DNA from: Symbiodinium natans
Lineage: Eukaryota; Sar; Dinophyceae; Suessiales; Symbiodiniaceae
Assembly: GCA_905221605.1 (NCBI GenBank)
Contig: CAJNDS010002232.1
Location: forward strand, 316,246-380,245
Direction of reading: 5' to 3'
Length of the DNA: 64,000 bases
Below are positions 17,383-27,884 of this stretch, in pieces. Below the pieces are notes generated by a model. That model saw only the letters and a list, made by a program, of their open reading frames with translations, had not been told where the DNA came from and did not search any database. The position numbers were made by a program, and so were the translations under genes. How positions within the stretch are numbered: the first letter of the stretch is position 1; each line of letters begins with the position of its first letter.

Positions 17383-18270
17383 TTACTCTTTAAACAAAAG
17401 GTCATACGCATAGCCCATGGCGCGATTTCGCGGCCATATGCATTGGCTTGCTTCTTTCGAAGGTGGAGAACGACCCGCTGCTTGAGGGTCTATTTCAAAA
17501 GCTTGCAGCTTCTTGGACAGACAAGGCAGAGCTTCGCCCAGACACCCTGTCAAACTAAAGGATTTGCGCCACGATCTGCGGGACCAAAAGTCTTCCCGCG
17601 CTCTCATGAGCAAACGTACCCAGTCCAACTTGCTGACTTGTCCGTCACCAAGCTGTCGTAAGATTTGGTACTCCGTTCGGAGCCACCACTTGAAAGAGAA
17701 GAAGCCGCGCACGTCGAGCGGCTGCAGCAGGAATGTTGCGCCGGCCGGCACGAAATTCAATTTGATGTCAACCTCGCACGCCCGTAGAAAGACTTCTTTG
17801 GAAAGGTGGCATGGAGCCACATCGAGGGTGAGAACCGGTTCCAGCAACCATCTCCAACCGTCTAACGCTAGCGAAATCAGGTCCAGCATTGCCAAAAGCA
17901 GTGATGTGGAGTTCCATGGGGAGACTGTTCGCCAGACATGTGTCCCCGGGCGGCATTCTGCGGCCACTGTCTGCATCAAGCCCAGTGTAAACACGGACTT
18001 ATTCCCGATGACGAAATGTGGCAAGCTCTGCTGAAGCTCGTCGTTGTCTGATATCACTGCCACATAGCTCACAAATGTCCGCAAGTCACCCTTGCGAACC
18101 GGCAGACGTGGGCCCTCCACGTCTGCTCCCCAGTGGCGGCGTTGGACCACCAAGCCACAAAGAGGGCGCGGCGTCAGAGCTACAGATGTCTCATCAAGGT
18201 TGAGATGCAAAAGACGTCGGGGTGCACTTGCATGTCGAAGGAAGCTGAGCGATTGGAAGAACACCGCCAC
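17383..18270 (-). CDS. Transposase catalytic exon, copy 1 (DDE_1-like)
   Basis: Catalytic Asp residues appear in NLDET (residue 26 of this frame), TLDVAPCH (150) and LLQPLDV (186), the hallmarks of DDE_1/pogo-type transposases, with about 35 residues between the last two. The enzyme would cut and join transposon ends at TA sites. The frame starts with GTG right after an AG and has an in-frame TGA 18 bases upstream, so it is best read as exon 2. All three catalytic residues are intact and there is no internal stop. Confidence 0.75.
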   Translation of the reverse strand: MAVFFQSLSFLRHASAPRRLLHLNLDETSVALTPRPLCGLVVQRRHWGADVEGPRLPVRKGDLRTFVSYVAVISDNDELQQSLPHFVIGNKSVFTLGLMQTVAAECRPGTHVWRTVSPWNSTSLLLAMLDLISLALDGWRWLLEPVLTLDVAPCHLSKEVFLRACEVDIKLNFVPAGATFLLQPLDVRGFFSFKWWLRTEYQILRQLGDGQVSKLDWVRLLMRAREDFWSRRSWRKSFSLTGCLGEALPCLSKKLQAFEIDPQAAGRSPPSKEASQCIWPRNRAMGYAYDLLFKE

Positions 18271-18402
18271 CTCTGCCCGGACACAAATTCAGATTTGGGC
18301 CCCCCATTTTTTGGGCCAGAAAGCGGTCCCGTTTTTGGTACTGGGCCGATTTGCAACTCCAAATATGATGCTTGCTTGTGACCCCAAAAAAGGCTCCTCA
18401 AT

Positions 18403-19113
18403 CTATGCAAAAAGTCTTAACTTCAGAAGAAAATGCACCCAAGCCTTCTGGGGCAAGCGCGCAGGCTCCACAGCCACACGCACTGGCACGGTTCCTCTAC
18501 TCACATCCCAACGTTTACACCATCGCTGCAACCACTTCCGGCCGCCACGGTTTGTGGCAGCCCGGCAGCCAGCATGATCACCCAATCTTCGTCGAAACTC
18601 GAAGAGGGCCGCCTCCGAGGTCGGAGCCGAGTGACAACGAAAGTTCTGCTGCCGAACCCAGCGAAAAAGGTTGGCCTCTGCCAAGAAAACGTGAGCTTCT
18701 CGAGAAGCATGTTTTTGGGCCGCCGTCTGCGGATCTGTACAGGCATGAACATCAGAAGCCGCAGCTTCCCGGTAAAGATTCTGGACAAACGTAATGCTTG
18801 GCAGCGTGTCGTCAGACGCTGCACGCCTCTGTAGTTGTCGGGCGTGCTGCATGGCCACTATTGCATTGTGACCGCTGAGAACATAGGTACACAAGACCTG
18901 ATGCCGCTGCTTTGGGGAAAGTCCGCACGGCCAACTCACTCTGTGGGCTTTTCGGGCTGCCCTGACAAGCGGCCGCTGTCCTTCTCGCAAGCGCTGTTGC
19001 AGCTCGCGGCAGGTCCGCTTCAGAGAACACAAGCGACAGGTAGCTGCTTGGCAACGGCACTCCATGGTACAGAGCACTTCAGCACCGCAAAGCACTTCCT
19101 TTTGGAGGCTCAT
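18403..19113 (-). CDS. Transposase N-terminal exon, copy 1 (Cys-rich and helix-turn-helix region)
   Basis: ATG at 19113. The 236-codon frame has a Cys-rich N-terminus (CRCQAATCRLC) and a probable helix-turn-helix near the end (GRKWLQRWCKRWDVSRGTV), like the DNA-binding half of pogo-type transposases. The frame runs on to a stop at 18403, but an in-phase GC-AG intron (about 18444-18271, don or CAGAAG|GC, acceptor GCAGAG|GTG) would join it to the catalytic exon. Confidence 0.6.
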   Translation of the reverse strand: MSLQKEVLCGAEVLCTMECRCQAATCRLCSLKRTCRELQQRLREGQRPLVRAARKAHRVSWPCGLSPKQRHQVLCTYVLSGHNAIVAMQHARQLQRRAASDDTLPSITFVQNLYREAAASDVHACTDPQTAAQKHASREAHVFLAEANLFRWVRQQNFRCHSAPTSEAALFEFRRRLGDHAGCRAATNRGGRKWLQRWCKRWDVSRGTVPVRVAVEPARLPQKAWVHFLLKLRLFA

Positions 19114-19444
19114 GCACAGGCAAACTGCCGAAGTGCGAAAACGTCAGACGAGGCTTGGAGATGTAACTCTTGCAAGATTTCGTCGACAGTCTGCCTGCAC
19201 CACTACCAACTACGTCGCTGACTCCTGACGCTAAGAACTTGGCCAGACATGCACACGACAAGCTGTGACGAACGACAGTCAAATACGGTCGATTCAATCT
19301 CGGCAAGGGCAACACAATGGCCCTCTATCCTTACGTCATGGTCGATGTGCGAACCAACAACGACTTGGCAATACAGTATCACACATCCCGCTTGTCGGAC
19401 GTTGGAGCTTCAAGCATTGAGCGCTTCCGGTCCCACAGTGAGCT

Positions 19445-20332
19445 TTACTCTTTAAACAAAAGGTCATACGCATAGCCCATGGCGCGATTTCGCGGCCATA
19501 TGCATTGGCTTGCTTCTTTCGAAGGTGGAGAACTACCCGCTGCTTGAGGGTCTATTTCAAAAGCTTGCAGCTTCTTGGACAGACAAGGCAGAGCTTCGCC
19601 CAGACACCCTGTCAAACTAAAGGATTTGCGCCACGATCTGCGGGACCAAAAGTCTTCCCGCGCTCTCATGAGCAAACGTACCCAGTCCAACTTGCTGACT
19701 TGTCCGTCACCAAGCTGTCGTAAGATTTGGTACTCCGTTCGGAGCCACCACTTGAAAGAGAAGAAGCCGCGCACGTCGAGCGGCTGCAGCAGGAATGTTG
19801 CGCCGGCCGGCACGAAATTCAATTTGATGTCAACCTCGCACGCCCGTAGAAAGACTTCTTTGGAAAGGTGGCATGGAGCCACATCGAGGGTGAGAACCGG
19901 TTCCAGCAACCATCTCCAACCGTCCAACGCTAGCGAAATCAGGTCCAGCATTGCCAAAAGCAGTGATGTGGAGTTCCATGAGGAGACTGTTCGCCAGACA
20001 TGTGTCCCCGGGCGGCATTCTGCGGCCACTGTCTGCATCAAGCCCAGTGTAAACACGGACTTATTCCCGATGACGAAATGCGGCAAGCTCTGCTGAAGCT
20101 CGTCGTTGTCTGATATCACTGCCACATAGCTCACAAATGTCCGCAAGTCACCCTTGCGAACCGGCAGACGTGGGCCCTCCACGTCTGCTCCCCAGTGGCG
20201 GCGTTGGACCACCAAGCCACAAAGAGGGTGCGGCGTCAGAGCTACAGATGTCTCATCAAGGTTGAGATGCAAAAGACGTCGGGGTGCACTTGCATGTCGA
20301 AGGAAGCTGAGCGATTGGAAGAACACCGCCAC
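19445..20332 (-). CDS. Transposase catalytic exon, copy 2 (DDE_1-like)
   Basis: NLDET, TLDVAPCH and LLQPLDV are intact. It differs from copy 1 at three positions (TPR to TPH, SPW to SSW, AGR to AGS). Either copy could be active on sequence grounds. Confidence 0.75.
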   Translation of the reverse strand: MAVFFQSLSFLRHASAPRRLLHLNLDETSVALTPHPLCGLVVQRRHWGADVEGPRLPVRKGDLRTFVSYVAVISDNDELQQSLPHFVIGNKSVFTLGLMQTVAAECRPGTHVWRTVSSWNSTSLLLAMLDLISLALDGWRWLLEPVLTLDVAPCHLSKEVFLRACEVDIKLNFVPAGATFLLQPLDVRGFFSFKWWLRTEYQILRQLGDGQVSKLDWVRLLMRAREDFWSRRSWRKSFSLTGCLGEALPCLSKKLQAFEIDPQAAGSSPPSKEASQCIWPRNRAMGYAYDLLFKE

Positions 20333-20463
20333 CTCTGCCCGGACACAAATTCAAATTGGGGCACCCATTTTTTGGGCCAGAAAGCGGTCCTGTTTTTGGT
20401 ACCGGGCCGATTTGCAACTCCAAATATGATGCTTGCTTGTGACCCCAAAAAAGGCTCCTCAAT

Positions 20464-21174
20464 CTATGCAAAAAGTCTTAACTTCAGAAGAAAATGCACC
20501 CAAGCCTTCTGGGGCAAGCGCGCAGGCTCCACAGCCACACGCACTGGCACGGTTCCTCTACTCACATCCCAACGTTTACACCATCGCTGCAACCACTTCC
20601 GGCCGCCACGGTTTGTGGCAGCCCGGCAGCCAGCATGATCACCCAATCTTCGTCGAAACTCGAAGAGGGCCGCCTCCGAGGTCGGAGCCGAGTGACAACG
20701 AAAGTTCTGCTGCCGAACCCAGCGAAAAAGGTTGGCCTCTGCCAAGAAAACGTGAGCTTCTCGAGAAGCATGTTTTTGGGCCGCCGTCTGCGGATCTGCA
20801 CAGGCATGAACATCAGAAGCCGCAGCTTCCCGGTAAAGATTCTGGACAAACGTAATGCTTGGCAGCGTGTCGTCAGACGCTGCACGCCTCTGTAGTTGTC
20901 CGGCGTGCTGCGTGGCCACTATTGCAATGTGACCGCTGAGAACATAGGTACACAAGACCTGATGCCGCTGCTTTGGGGAAAGTCCGCACGGCCAACTCAC
21001 TCTGTGGGCTTTTCGGGCTGCCCTGACAAGCGGCCGCTCTCCTTCTCGCAAGCGCTGTTGCAGCTCGCGGCAGGTCCGCTTCAGAGAACACAAGCGACAG
21101 GTAGCTGCTTGGCAACGGCACTCCATGGTACAGAGCACTTCAGCACCGCAAAGCACTTCCTTTTGGAGGCTCAC
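20464..21174 (-). CDS. Transposase N-terminal exon, copy 2
   Basis: ATG at 21174. Same layout as the copy 1 frame, with five residue changes clustered in the first two thirds (for example HNAIVAM to HIAIVAT). The same predicted GC-AG intron leads to the catalytic exon. Confidence 0.6.
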   Translation of the reverse strand: MSLQKEVLCGAEVLCTMECRCQAATCRLCSLKRTCRELQQRLREGERPLVRAARKAHRVSWPCGLSPKQRHQVLCTYVLSGHIAIVATQHAGQLQRRAASDDTLPSITFVQNLYREAAASDVHACADPQTAAQKHASREAHVFLAEANLFRWVRQQNFRCHSAPTSEAALFEFRRRLGDHAGCRAATNRGGRKWLQRWCKRWDVSRGTVPVRVAVEPARLPQKAWVHFLLKLRLFA

Positions 21175-21435
21175 GCACAGGCAAACTGCCGAAGTGCGAA
21201 AACGTCAGACGAGGCTTGGAGATGTAACTCTTGCAAGATTTCGTCGACAGTCTGCCTGCACCACTACCAACTACGTCGCTGACTCCTGACGCTAAGAACT
21301 TGGCCAGACATGCACACGACAAGCTGCGACGAACGACAGTCAAATACGGTCGATTCAATCTCGGCAAGGGCAACACAATGGCCCTCTATCCTTACGTCAT
21401 GGTCGATGTGCGAACCAACAACGACTTGGCATACA

Positions 21436-22690
21436 GTACAATGCAGACACGAAGCGGGCCGAGCCCGTGCCCAAACGAAGCGCTCAGTGATGGCAATTCA
21501 CGTTGTTCACAGGCCAGATATCATAAGGTTGGCATTCGGCTGTTCAATGCTAAGACCCGGTCCAGTTCTGTTGTTTTCGGAAATGATTCAGAAAACGTCG
21601 GGAGTTCACAGCGGGATGACGCGACAGCTTCTAAAGCATTGAACAGGCCATTGTCAACCTTACCTTCCAGCACGGTCGAGCTTTGAACATCGGACATCAT
21701 TGAACCGGCCATGCCCAACCTTACTCTCAAGGTTCTGTTGTGCGATTACAATGCGATGATTGCAAACAATTGCCAACACGAACCCCCCCTCAGAAGTGCA
21801 AATATGGCATCCTCACCATCCCCTCACTCTCGCTGTCGCCCTCGCTCACCCTCTCAACCTCACCCTGGCTTGTGCACAAAGGCCAGGGACGCAACGCTGA
21901 GATGAGCATGTCCGAATAATTCACCGGAGCCACACTCCTGCGCATTTTGTTTCACTTTCATTGTCAGACACTCTGCTTCTCACTCTGCCCTCGAGCTCAA
22001 CCTCACCCTTCCCTTCATCTCACCCTCACCCTCACTCTCACCCTCGCTCTCACGCGCCAAATTTCCTGAAAGGCGCTCAGAAACACTACCTTTCAACGGT
22101 TTTAAACTTCCTCCTAAACCCTCCCAAACCCTCGTCAGACACCTTACAGGCACTTCAACGGCCTCAAGGTGCCTCCTAAACCCTCCCAAACCCTTCCCAG
22201 ACCTCTTAGAGGCAAACTGCTCCTAAACCCTCGCAGACGCTCCACCTGACTGCCCCCAAACCCTTCCCAGACACCTTAGAGGCAGCCGCTAAACCCTCCC
22301 AAACCCTCCCCAGACACCTGAGAGGCTTCAACGGCCTCGGACTGCCTCCTAAAGCTGCCTCCTAAACCCTCCCAAACCCTCCCCACAACACCTGAAAGGC
22401 ACTTCAACGGCCTCAGACTGCCTCCTAAACCCTCCCAAACCCCCAGACACCTTAGAGGCACTTCCCAAACACCTTAGAGGCATTTCAACGGCCTCAAGCT
22501 GCCTCCGAAACCCTCCCAAACCCTCCCCAGACACCTGAGAGGCACTTCAACGTCCTCAGGCTGCCTCCTAAACCCTCCCAAACCCTCCCCGACACCTTAG
22601 AGGCACTTCAACGGCCTCAGACTGCCTCCTAAACCCTCCCAAACCCTCCCCAGACACCTTAGAGGCACTTCAACGGCCTCAGACTGCTTC
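21436..22690. repeat. Tail of insertions, CT-rich tract, then about 60 bp minisatellite
   Basis: 21436-21990 has no recognised gene. 21805-21870 and 21985-22055 are CTCACY-rich. 22100-22690 is a degenerate tandem array of CTCCTAAACCCTCCCAAACC + CTCCCCAGACACC, then TTAGAGGCACTTCAACGGCC and TCAGACTG, about nine units. Two more units are at 27885-27990. Confidence 0.75.
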
Positions 22691-22699
22691 CTAAACCCT

Positions 22700-23205
22700 G
22701 GAGCAAAATCTCCGGTGAGCTCTTTTGTCTTTATGCGTTTTAGGAGCAAAATCTACGGTGAGCTCTGTTGTCTTTATGCGTTTTAGGAGCAAAATCTACG
22801 GTGAGCTACTTTGTCTTTATGCATTTTAGGACCAAAATTCACGGTGAGCTCTTTTGTCTTTATGCATTTTGGGACCAAAATTCACGGTGAGCTCTTTTGT
22901 CTTTCTGCCTTTTAAGAGCAAAATCTCCGGTGAGCTCTTTTGTCTTTATGCGTTTTAGGAGCAAAATCTACGGTGAGCTCTTTGGTCTTTGTGCGTTTTA
23001 GGAGCAAAATCTACGGTGAGCTCTTTTGTCTTTATGCGTTTTAGGAGCAAAATCTACGGTGAGCTCCTTTGTCTTTATGCATTGAAGGACCAAAATTCAC
23101 GGTGAGCTCTTTTGTCTTTATGCATTTTGGAAGCCGAATCTACGGTGAGCTACTTTGTCTTTATGCGTTTTAGGAGCAAAATCTACGGTGAGCTCTTTGT
23201 CTTCA
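22700..23205 (+). repeat. 43 bp minisatellite block 1
   Basis: About eleven units of GGTGAGCTCTTTTGTCTTTA then TGCGTTTTAGGAGCAAAATC, period 43 (for example 22714, 22757, 22800). The same family recurs at 24038-24520, 27998-28105 and 28535-28910. Confidence 0.9.
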
Positions 23206-24037
23206 CCCTCACTCTCACTCTCACTCTCACTCTCAGCCTCACCCTCACCCTCACTCTGACTCCCAGTGACAAGGTTCAAGAAACTTCCAACACAACGTCC
23301 ACAAGCTGAGCTGCTCACTCAGCAGTGCACCAAGGGCAGGGACCTCCGCTTGGTGACAAGATGCAGAAATTTCCAACAATGCAACGTCCTGAAGCTGAGC
23401 TGCCCACTCAATCGGCAGGAGCGATGGGGCGGTGTGTACGAAGGGGAGGGACGCACCTCCATAAACTTTCCAACGCAACGTCCACAGCTGAGCAGAGCAC
23501 TACTCTGAATAATTCACCGGATCACTCACTCCCGCTTCGTGGTTCATGAAACTTCCAGCGAAACGTCCAGAAGCTGAGCCGACCACTCTTTCGGTGGGTG
23601 TTCAAAGGGCAGGAACCTCTACTCAGCGATACCAAGGTTCATGAAACGTGCTACGAAACGTCCAAAGCTGAGATGAGTACTTGTCCGAATAATTCACCAG
23701 ATCACTCACTTTGTCTTAGTGACAAGGTTCAGGAAACTTCCAACGCAGCGAACAGAAGCTGAGCTGTTCACTCACCGGTAGGAGCAGCACTACTCGGAAT
23801 AATTCACCGGATCACTCACTTCCGCTACGTGGTTCATGAAACTTCCAGCGCAACGTCCAGAAGCTGAGCCGACCACTCTCTCGGTGGGAGCGATGGGCAA
23901 TGTGTACAAAGGGCTGGAACCTCCACTTAGCCATATAAGCTTTACGCAACGTCCAAAAGCTGAGTTGCGTACTGGTCCGAATAATGCACCAGATCACTCA
24001 CTTCCTCTTCTTGACAAGGTTCAGGAAACTTCCAACG
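23206..24037. repeat. CTCACT tract and dispersed CAACGTCCAGAAGCTGAG repeats
   Basis: 23206-23265 is (CTCACT)n. The rest is made of degenerate copies of a block with GGTTCATGAAACTTCCA, CAACGTCCAGAAGCTGAGC and GAATAATTCACCGGATCACT. No gene seen. Confidence 0.75.
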
Positions 24038-25300
24038 GCAAAATCTACGGTGAGCTCTTTTGTCTTTATGCAGTTTAGGACCAAAATTCACGGTGAGCTA
24101 CTTTGTCTTTATGCCTTTTAAGAGCAAAATCTACGGTGAGCTCTTTTGTCTTTATGCGTTTTAGGAGCAGAATCTACGGTGAGCTACTTTGTCTTTGTGC
24201 GTTTTAGGAGCAAAATTTACAATGAGCTCTTTTGTCTTTATGCGTTTTAGGAGCAAAATTTACGGTGAGCTCTTTTGCCTTTGTGCGTTTTAGGAGCAAA
24301 ATCTACGGTGAGCTACTTTGTCTTTATGCGTTTTAGGAGCAAAATCTACGGTGAGCTCTTTTGTCTTTATGCGTTTTAGGAGCAAAATCTACGGTGAGCT
24401 CTTTTGTCTTCATGCCTTTTAAGAGCAAAATCTCCGGTGAGCTCTTTTGTCTTTATGCATTTTAGGAGCAGAATCTACGGTGAGCTACTTTGTCTTTATG
24501 CGTTTTAGGGTGAGCTCTTTGTCTTCACCCTCACCCTCACTCTCACTCTCACTCTCAGCCTCACCCTCACCCTCACCCTCGCTCTCACCCCCACCCTCAC
24601 TGTCACTCTCACTCTGACTTCCAGCGACAAGCTTCAAGAAACTTCCAACGCAACGTCCAGAAGCTGAGCCGACCACTCTTTCGGTGGGAGCGACGGGCAA
24701 TGTGTACAAAGGGCTGGAACCTCCACTTAGCGATATAAGCTTTACGCAACGTCCAAAGCTGAGTTGGGTACTGGTCCGAATAATTCACCAGATCACTCGC
24801 TTCCTCTTTGTGACATGACAAGGTTCAGGAAACTTCCAACGCAGCGAACAGAAGCTGAGCTGCTCACTCTCGGTAGGAGCAGCACTACTCGGAATAATTC
24901 ACCGGATCACTGACTTCCGCTTCGTGGTTCATGAAACTTCCAGCGCAAAGTCCAGAAGCTGAGCCGACCACTCTCTCGGTGGGAGCGACGGGCAATGTGT
25001 ACAAAGGGCTGGAACCTCCACTTAGCCATATAAGCTTTTACGCAACTCACTCTGACTCCAGCGACAGTTTGGCCAAGGGTTTCCTTGCTCAGCGGTAAGG
25101 TTCATGAACTTTCCAACGCAACGTCCATATGAGCAGAGCACTACTCTGAATAATTCACCTGATCACGCACTTCCGCTTCGTGGTTCATGAACTTCCAGCA
25201 CAACGTCCAGAAGCTGAGATGCCCACGTTCTCAGTCGGCGGGAACGAGAAGGAGGTGTTACAAAGGGCAGAGCATGCGGACAAGGTTCATGAATCTTCCA
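24038..25300. repeat. 43 bp minisatellite block 2, CT tract and further CAACGTCCAGAAGCTGAG copies
   Basis: 24038-24520 repeats the 43 bp unit, 24525-24620 is CTCACY-rich, and 24625-25300 repeats the CAACGTCCAGAAGCTGAG block. The succession 43-mer, CT tract, block is the same as at 22700-24037, so a segment of over 1 kb was duplicated. Confidence 0.8.
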
Positions 25301-25695
25301 AACGCAACGTTCAAAGCTGGACTGGGCATCCCCTAAACTGCTGCTTTGACTGCTGCCTATGGCAGGGATAGCAAATTGCCATGCCAATCACAAGAAAGAT
25401 AACAAGAACGTCAATGACCCACGGCATGTCGCTTGCACATGTTTGCCCTACACATGTACCAACGAAAGTAAACGGCAGCAACATGCGCAAATGTTTGTGC
25501 GAAAGGGCCCTAAACGTAAAAACTATGAGACTAGATACCGTTTCTTGGCGGCTCCGAGGGCACGAAGCAAGCATTGTCGCGCGCACTCCGGCTTGTGATC
25601 GCTTTGTTTGCGCAAACCCGAATGAAAGCGGGAACCGAATTAGTGTTGCAATTTTAAAGCGCGATGTGGCGAATTAGTGGTGTCGAAATGCCGAT
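25301..25695. other. Copy of the 28.9-29.4 kb repeat, no gene
   Basis: 25490-25640 (TTTGTGCGAAAGGGCCCTAA, ACTATGAGACTAGATACC, GAAGCAAGCATTGTCGCGC, TTTGCGCAAACCCGAA) matches the tandem units at 28920-29390. Confidence 0.6.
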
Positions 25696-27121
25696 TCAGG
25701 TCAGCTGGCCGCCGTGCTGGAAAGGATCCTCATCATCTGAAGAGGCCATGGGAGGCTCGTCAACAGGGGCAATGGGCAAACGAGGCTCGTCAACAGGAGC
25801 AACGGGCAAGCGAATATCGTTGGTAATCTCGATCCAGAGCACACGACGCTTAATTAATGGTGCTTGGTCTGGGCAACAGCTGGCGGGAAGAAGCCATCCC
25901 AACCCCAATTGGTATTGAAGATGCGAGGGCAATGTGCTGGGATGCCGCCATCTTTGTTGCGGCACTGTACATCCCTGCGTTTTGCGAGATCGAGAAGGCC
26001 TTTGACATCATCTATGTCCCGATTGTGCAAGCAGAGTTCATCCACGATGAGACCTTGATGGGGCAGGAAGGTTACATCTCGCAGTCGATCCAGCTTGTTC
26101 ACGAAATGAAAGCCTTTGCCTTTGCATATGACGGACATGATTGCGCAGGCCAGTTCGGTTTTGCCTAGACCTCCCTCACCCTGGAGAATGAGAGCCTTCG
26201 AAAGATGACCCCCAGAGACCCACTGCGGAAGATCCGGATGAATGGCGTCCAGCGAAAGAAACTGTTGCAACGAGAAGCTGGCGTCGAACAGGAGTGTGCC
26301 AGTTGGCATGTCCTCGCAATTCCACGCAAGGACAACCTTGGCAACCAAGCTGCTCACATCATTCGCGGCCCCGAGGGTGTTGAAAAGGAGATCATCGCCT
26401 GCCAACTTGCGCTTCTTTGCAAGAAGCCAAGCATCCTTTGTGGACTTGACGTTTGCTTCCACAAAGCAATCAGTAATTTCACTGAATGTCATCAAGACAC
26501 GCTTTTTGCCCTTGCCGTGACCATTGCGCGCATCTTGCTGGGGGTTTTTCGCGTTGCAAATCGTCAAAAGCTCCTGTGCCGTCAGGCGGGAGGGAATGGA
26601 CCAGGGCTCCATGTCGAGATCTGCTTGCAGCTTGTGGGCCGAAGGCTGCAAGCAATATTGAAGATAGGCCTGGTAACCGACGAGATTGAACGAAAAGTGC
26701 CCATGGATGCCCTTTGCCCGAAGGGACTTCGCAATCTGCAAGTGCGCGAAAACGGCCTTGAAGCGGAAAATGATGTGGTAGTGCCTGGCACGGAGGCCCG
26801 TCGCGGCATTGAACTTTTTGTGGGGTTCATCGAAGATATGAAGGCGGTCCAGGTTCACGAACTGGTTGTGTTGCGCCAGCACAGCCTTGAAAGTTTGGCC
26901 AAGGGTTTCCTTGCTCATGTCTTCAGGGATGAGAAAGTTGCGAGCTTTGCGAACTGCTGGATCGGCGGGAAATTCGCGCGGACATGGCCACACGAATTGG
27001 CCACACATCGCACGTGTTTTCGCGGAGCTCGGCTGGTCGGCGTCTTCCTCCGAAGACTCGCCCTCAGCAGGTCACGACAGTGAACTGACACGCGTGGTTG
27101 GGTTTGTAATTGCGGGAACCA

Positions 27122-27211
<90 letters not shown>

Positions 27212-27309
27212 TTGCAAACTGATGCACGAGATGCCTGGGCGGCTAACATTTGGGCGTCGGGCTCATCATCTGACGAGCTTGAGGAGGACGACGAGACAGA
27301 GGGCGACAT
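25696..27309 (-). pseudogene. Rep-like protein: HUH endonuclease plus superfamily-3 helicase, frameshifted near the C-terminus
   Basis: Rep proteins nick and unwind circular or rolling-circle replicons. Main frame 27008-25854 (384 codons): HUH-type metal motif HYHIIF (His 76, 78), nicking-Tyr motif GYQAYLQY (111-118), Walker A GEGGLGKT (277-284), Walker B LIVDE (320-324), motif C IFNTN (363-367), in the order typical of CRESS-DNA Reps. In-frame acidic sequence continues upstream of the ATG at 27008. A likely first exon starts at ATG 27309 (Ser/Asp-rich) with donor CAG|GCATCT, and the intron contains the (GA)n tract. The main frame ends early; another frame continues an acidic tail (PVAPVDEP repeats, DEDPFQHGG) to 25696, so a one-base shift near 25860-25885 breaks the end. 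Catalytic motifs are intact. Confidence 0.7.
27124..27207 (+). repeat. (GA)n microsatellite within the predicted Rep intron
   Basis: An 84 bp pure GA run. On the coding strand it is (CT)n upstream of the acceptor CTGAG|GGC, so it could serve as a polypyrimidine tract. SLSLS and RERE frames are translations of it. Confidence 0.95.
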
Positions 27310-27884
27310 TGGGAACGCAAGGCAGTGGACACACACGTGTTGGCAGTGAAACTAAAAAGTGCTGTAGCGGGAATCTGGACACATGCCCAAATGCATAGTT
27401 TTGGACAGGCCTATGAGACGGAAAGGTAAAGGCCAACATTGGCTTCCAAAGCCCAAGCTTGGCTGTTAAAAATTAAAATTGGCTCTGGAAAACTGACTTC
27501 AAAGCCCAAAATTGGCTTCCACAGGGCTTCCAAAAGCCAAAAATAGGGCCTCCAAAGCCCAAAATTGGCTTCCAAAGCCAACAATGCCCTCCAACGCCCA
27601 AAATTTGCCTCCAAAGCCCAAAATTGGCCTCCCAAGCCCAAAATTGGCGTCTACATTGCCAAAAATCGGACCGGCGCCGAGAAAATCGTATAGCTGGACT
27701 CGCGTTGAAAACATATTTAATTGCTTTTGAGAGAGGATCCAACTATACGATTTTCTCTTGCGGGCATGGTTTTTGGGACAATCTCTTTCAGACCGCGCGT
27801 TCTCCTTGGGTTTTGGCACACGTGCTGCTGAAAAGTGGCAAGTGTCACAAGCTTTTTGTCGTCGGACGAGGCCCATTGGGGTTT
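27310..27884. repeat. CCAAAGCCCAAAATTGGCTT repeats and a 20 bp-arm hairpin
   Basis: 27430-27660 has about ten degenerate units of TCCAAAGCCCAAAATTGGCT. 27679-27698 and 27738-27757 are inverted copies (GAGAAAATCGTATAGCTGGA, one mismatch) around a 39 nt loop. No gene. Confidence 0.7.

Larger units (their letters stand above)
17312..19373 (-). mobile_element. DDE transposon, copy 1 of a head-to-tail pair
   Basis: A 2.06 kb unit, starting CAGTATCACACATCCCG and ending GACTTGGCAATA, nearly identical to the next 2.06 kb. CAGTA occurs at the outer left border, the shared border and the outer right border (17312, 19374, 21434). pogo/Tigger-type elements insert at TA and often begin CAG, so these are taken as element ends. 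Terminal inverted similarity is weak. Confidence 0.75.
19374..21435 (-). mobile_element. DDE transposon, copy 2 of the head-to-tail pair
   Basis: Same orientation and content as copy 1, separated only by the shared CAGTA. The catalytic frames differ at 3 of 295 residues and the N-terminal frames at 5 of 236, so the duplication is recent. Confidence 0.75.
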
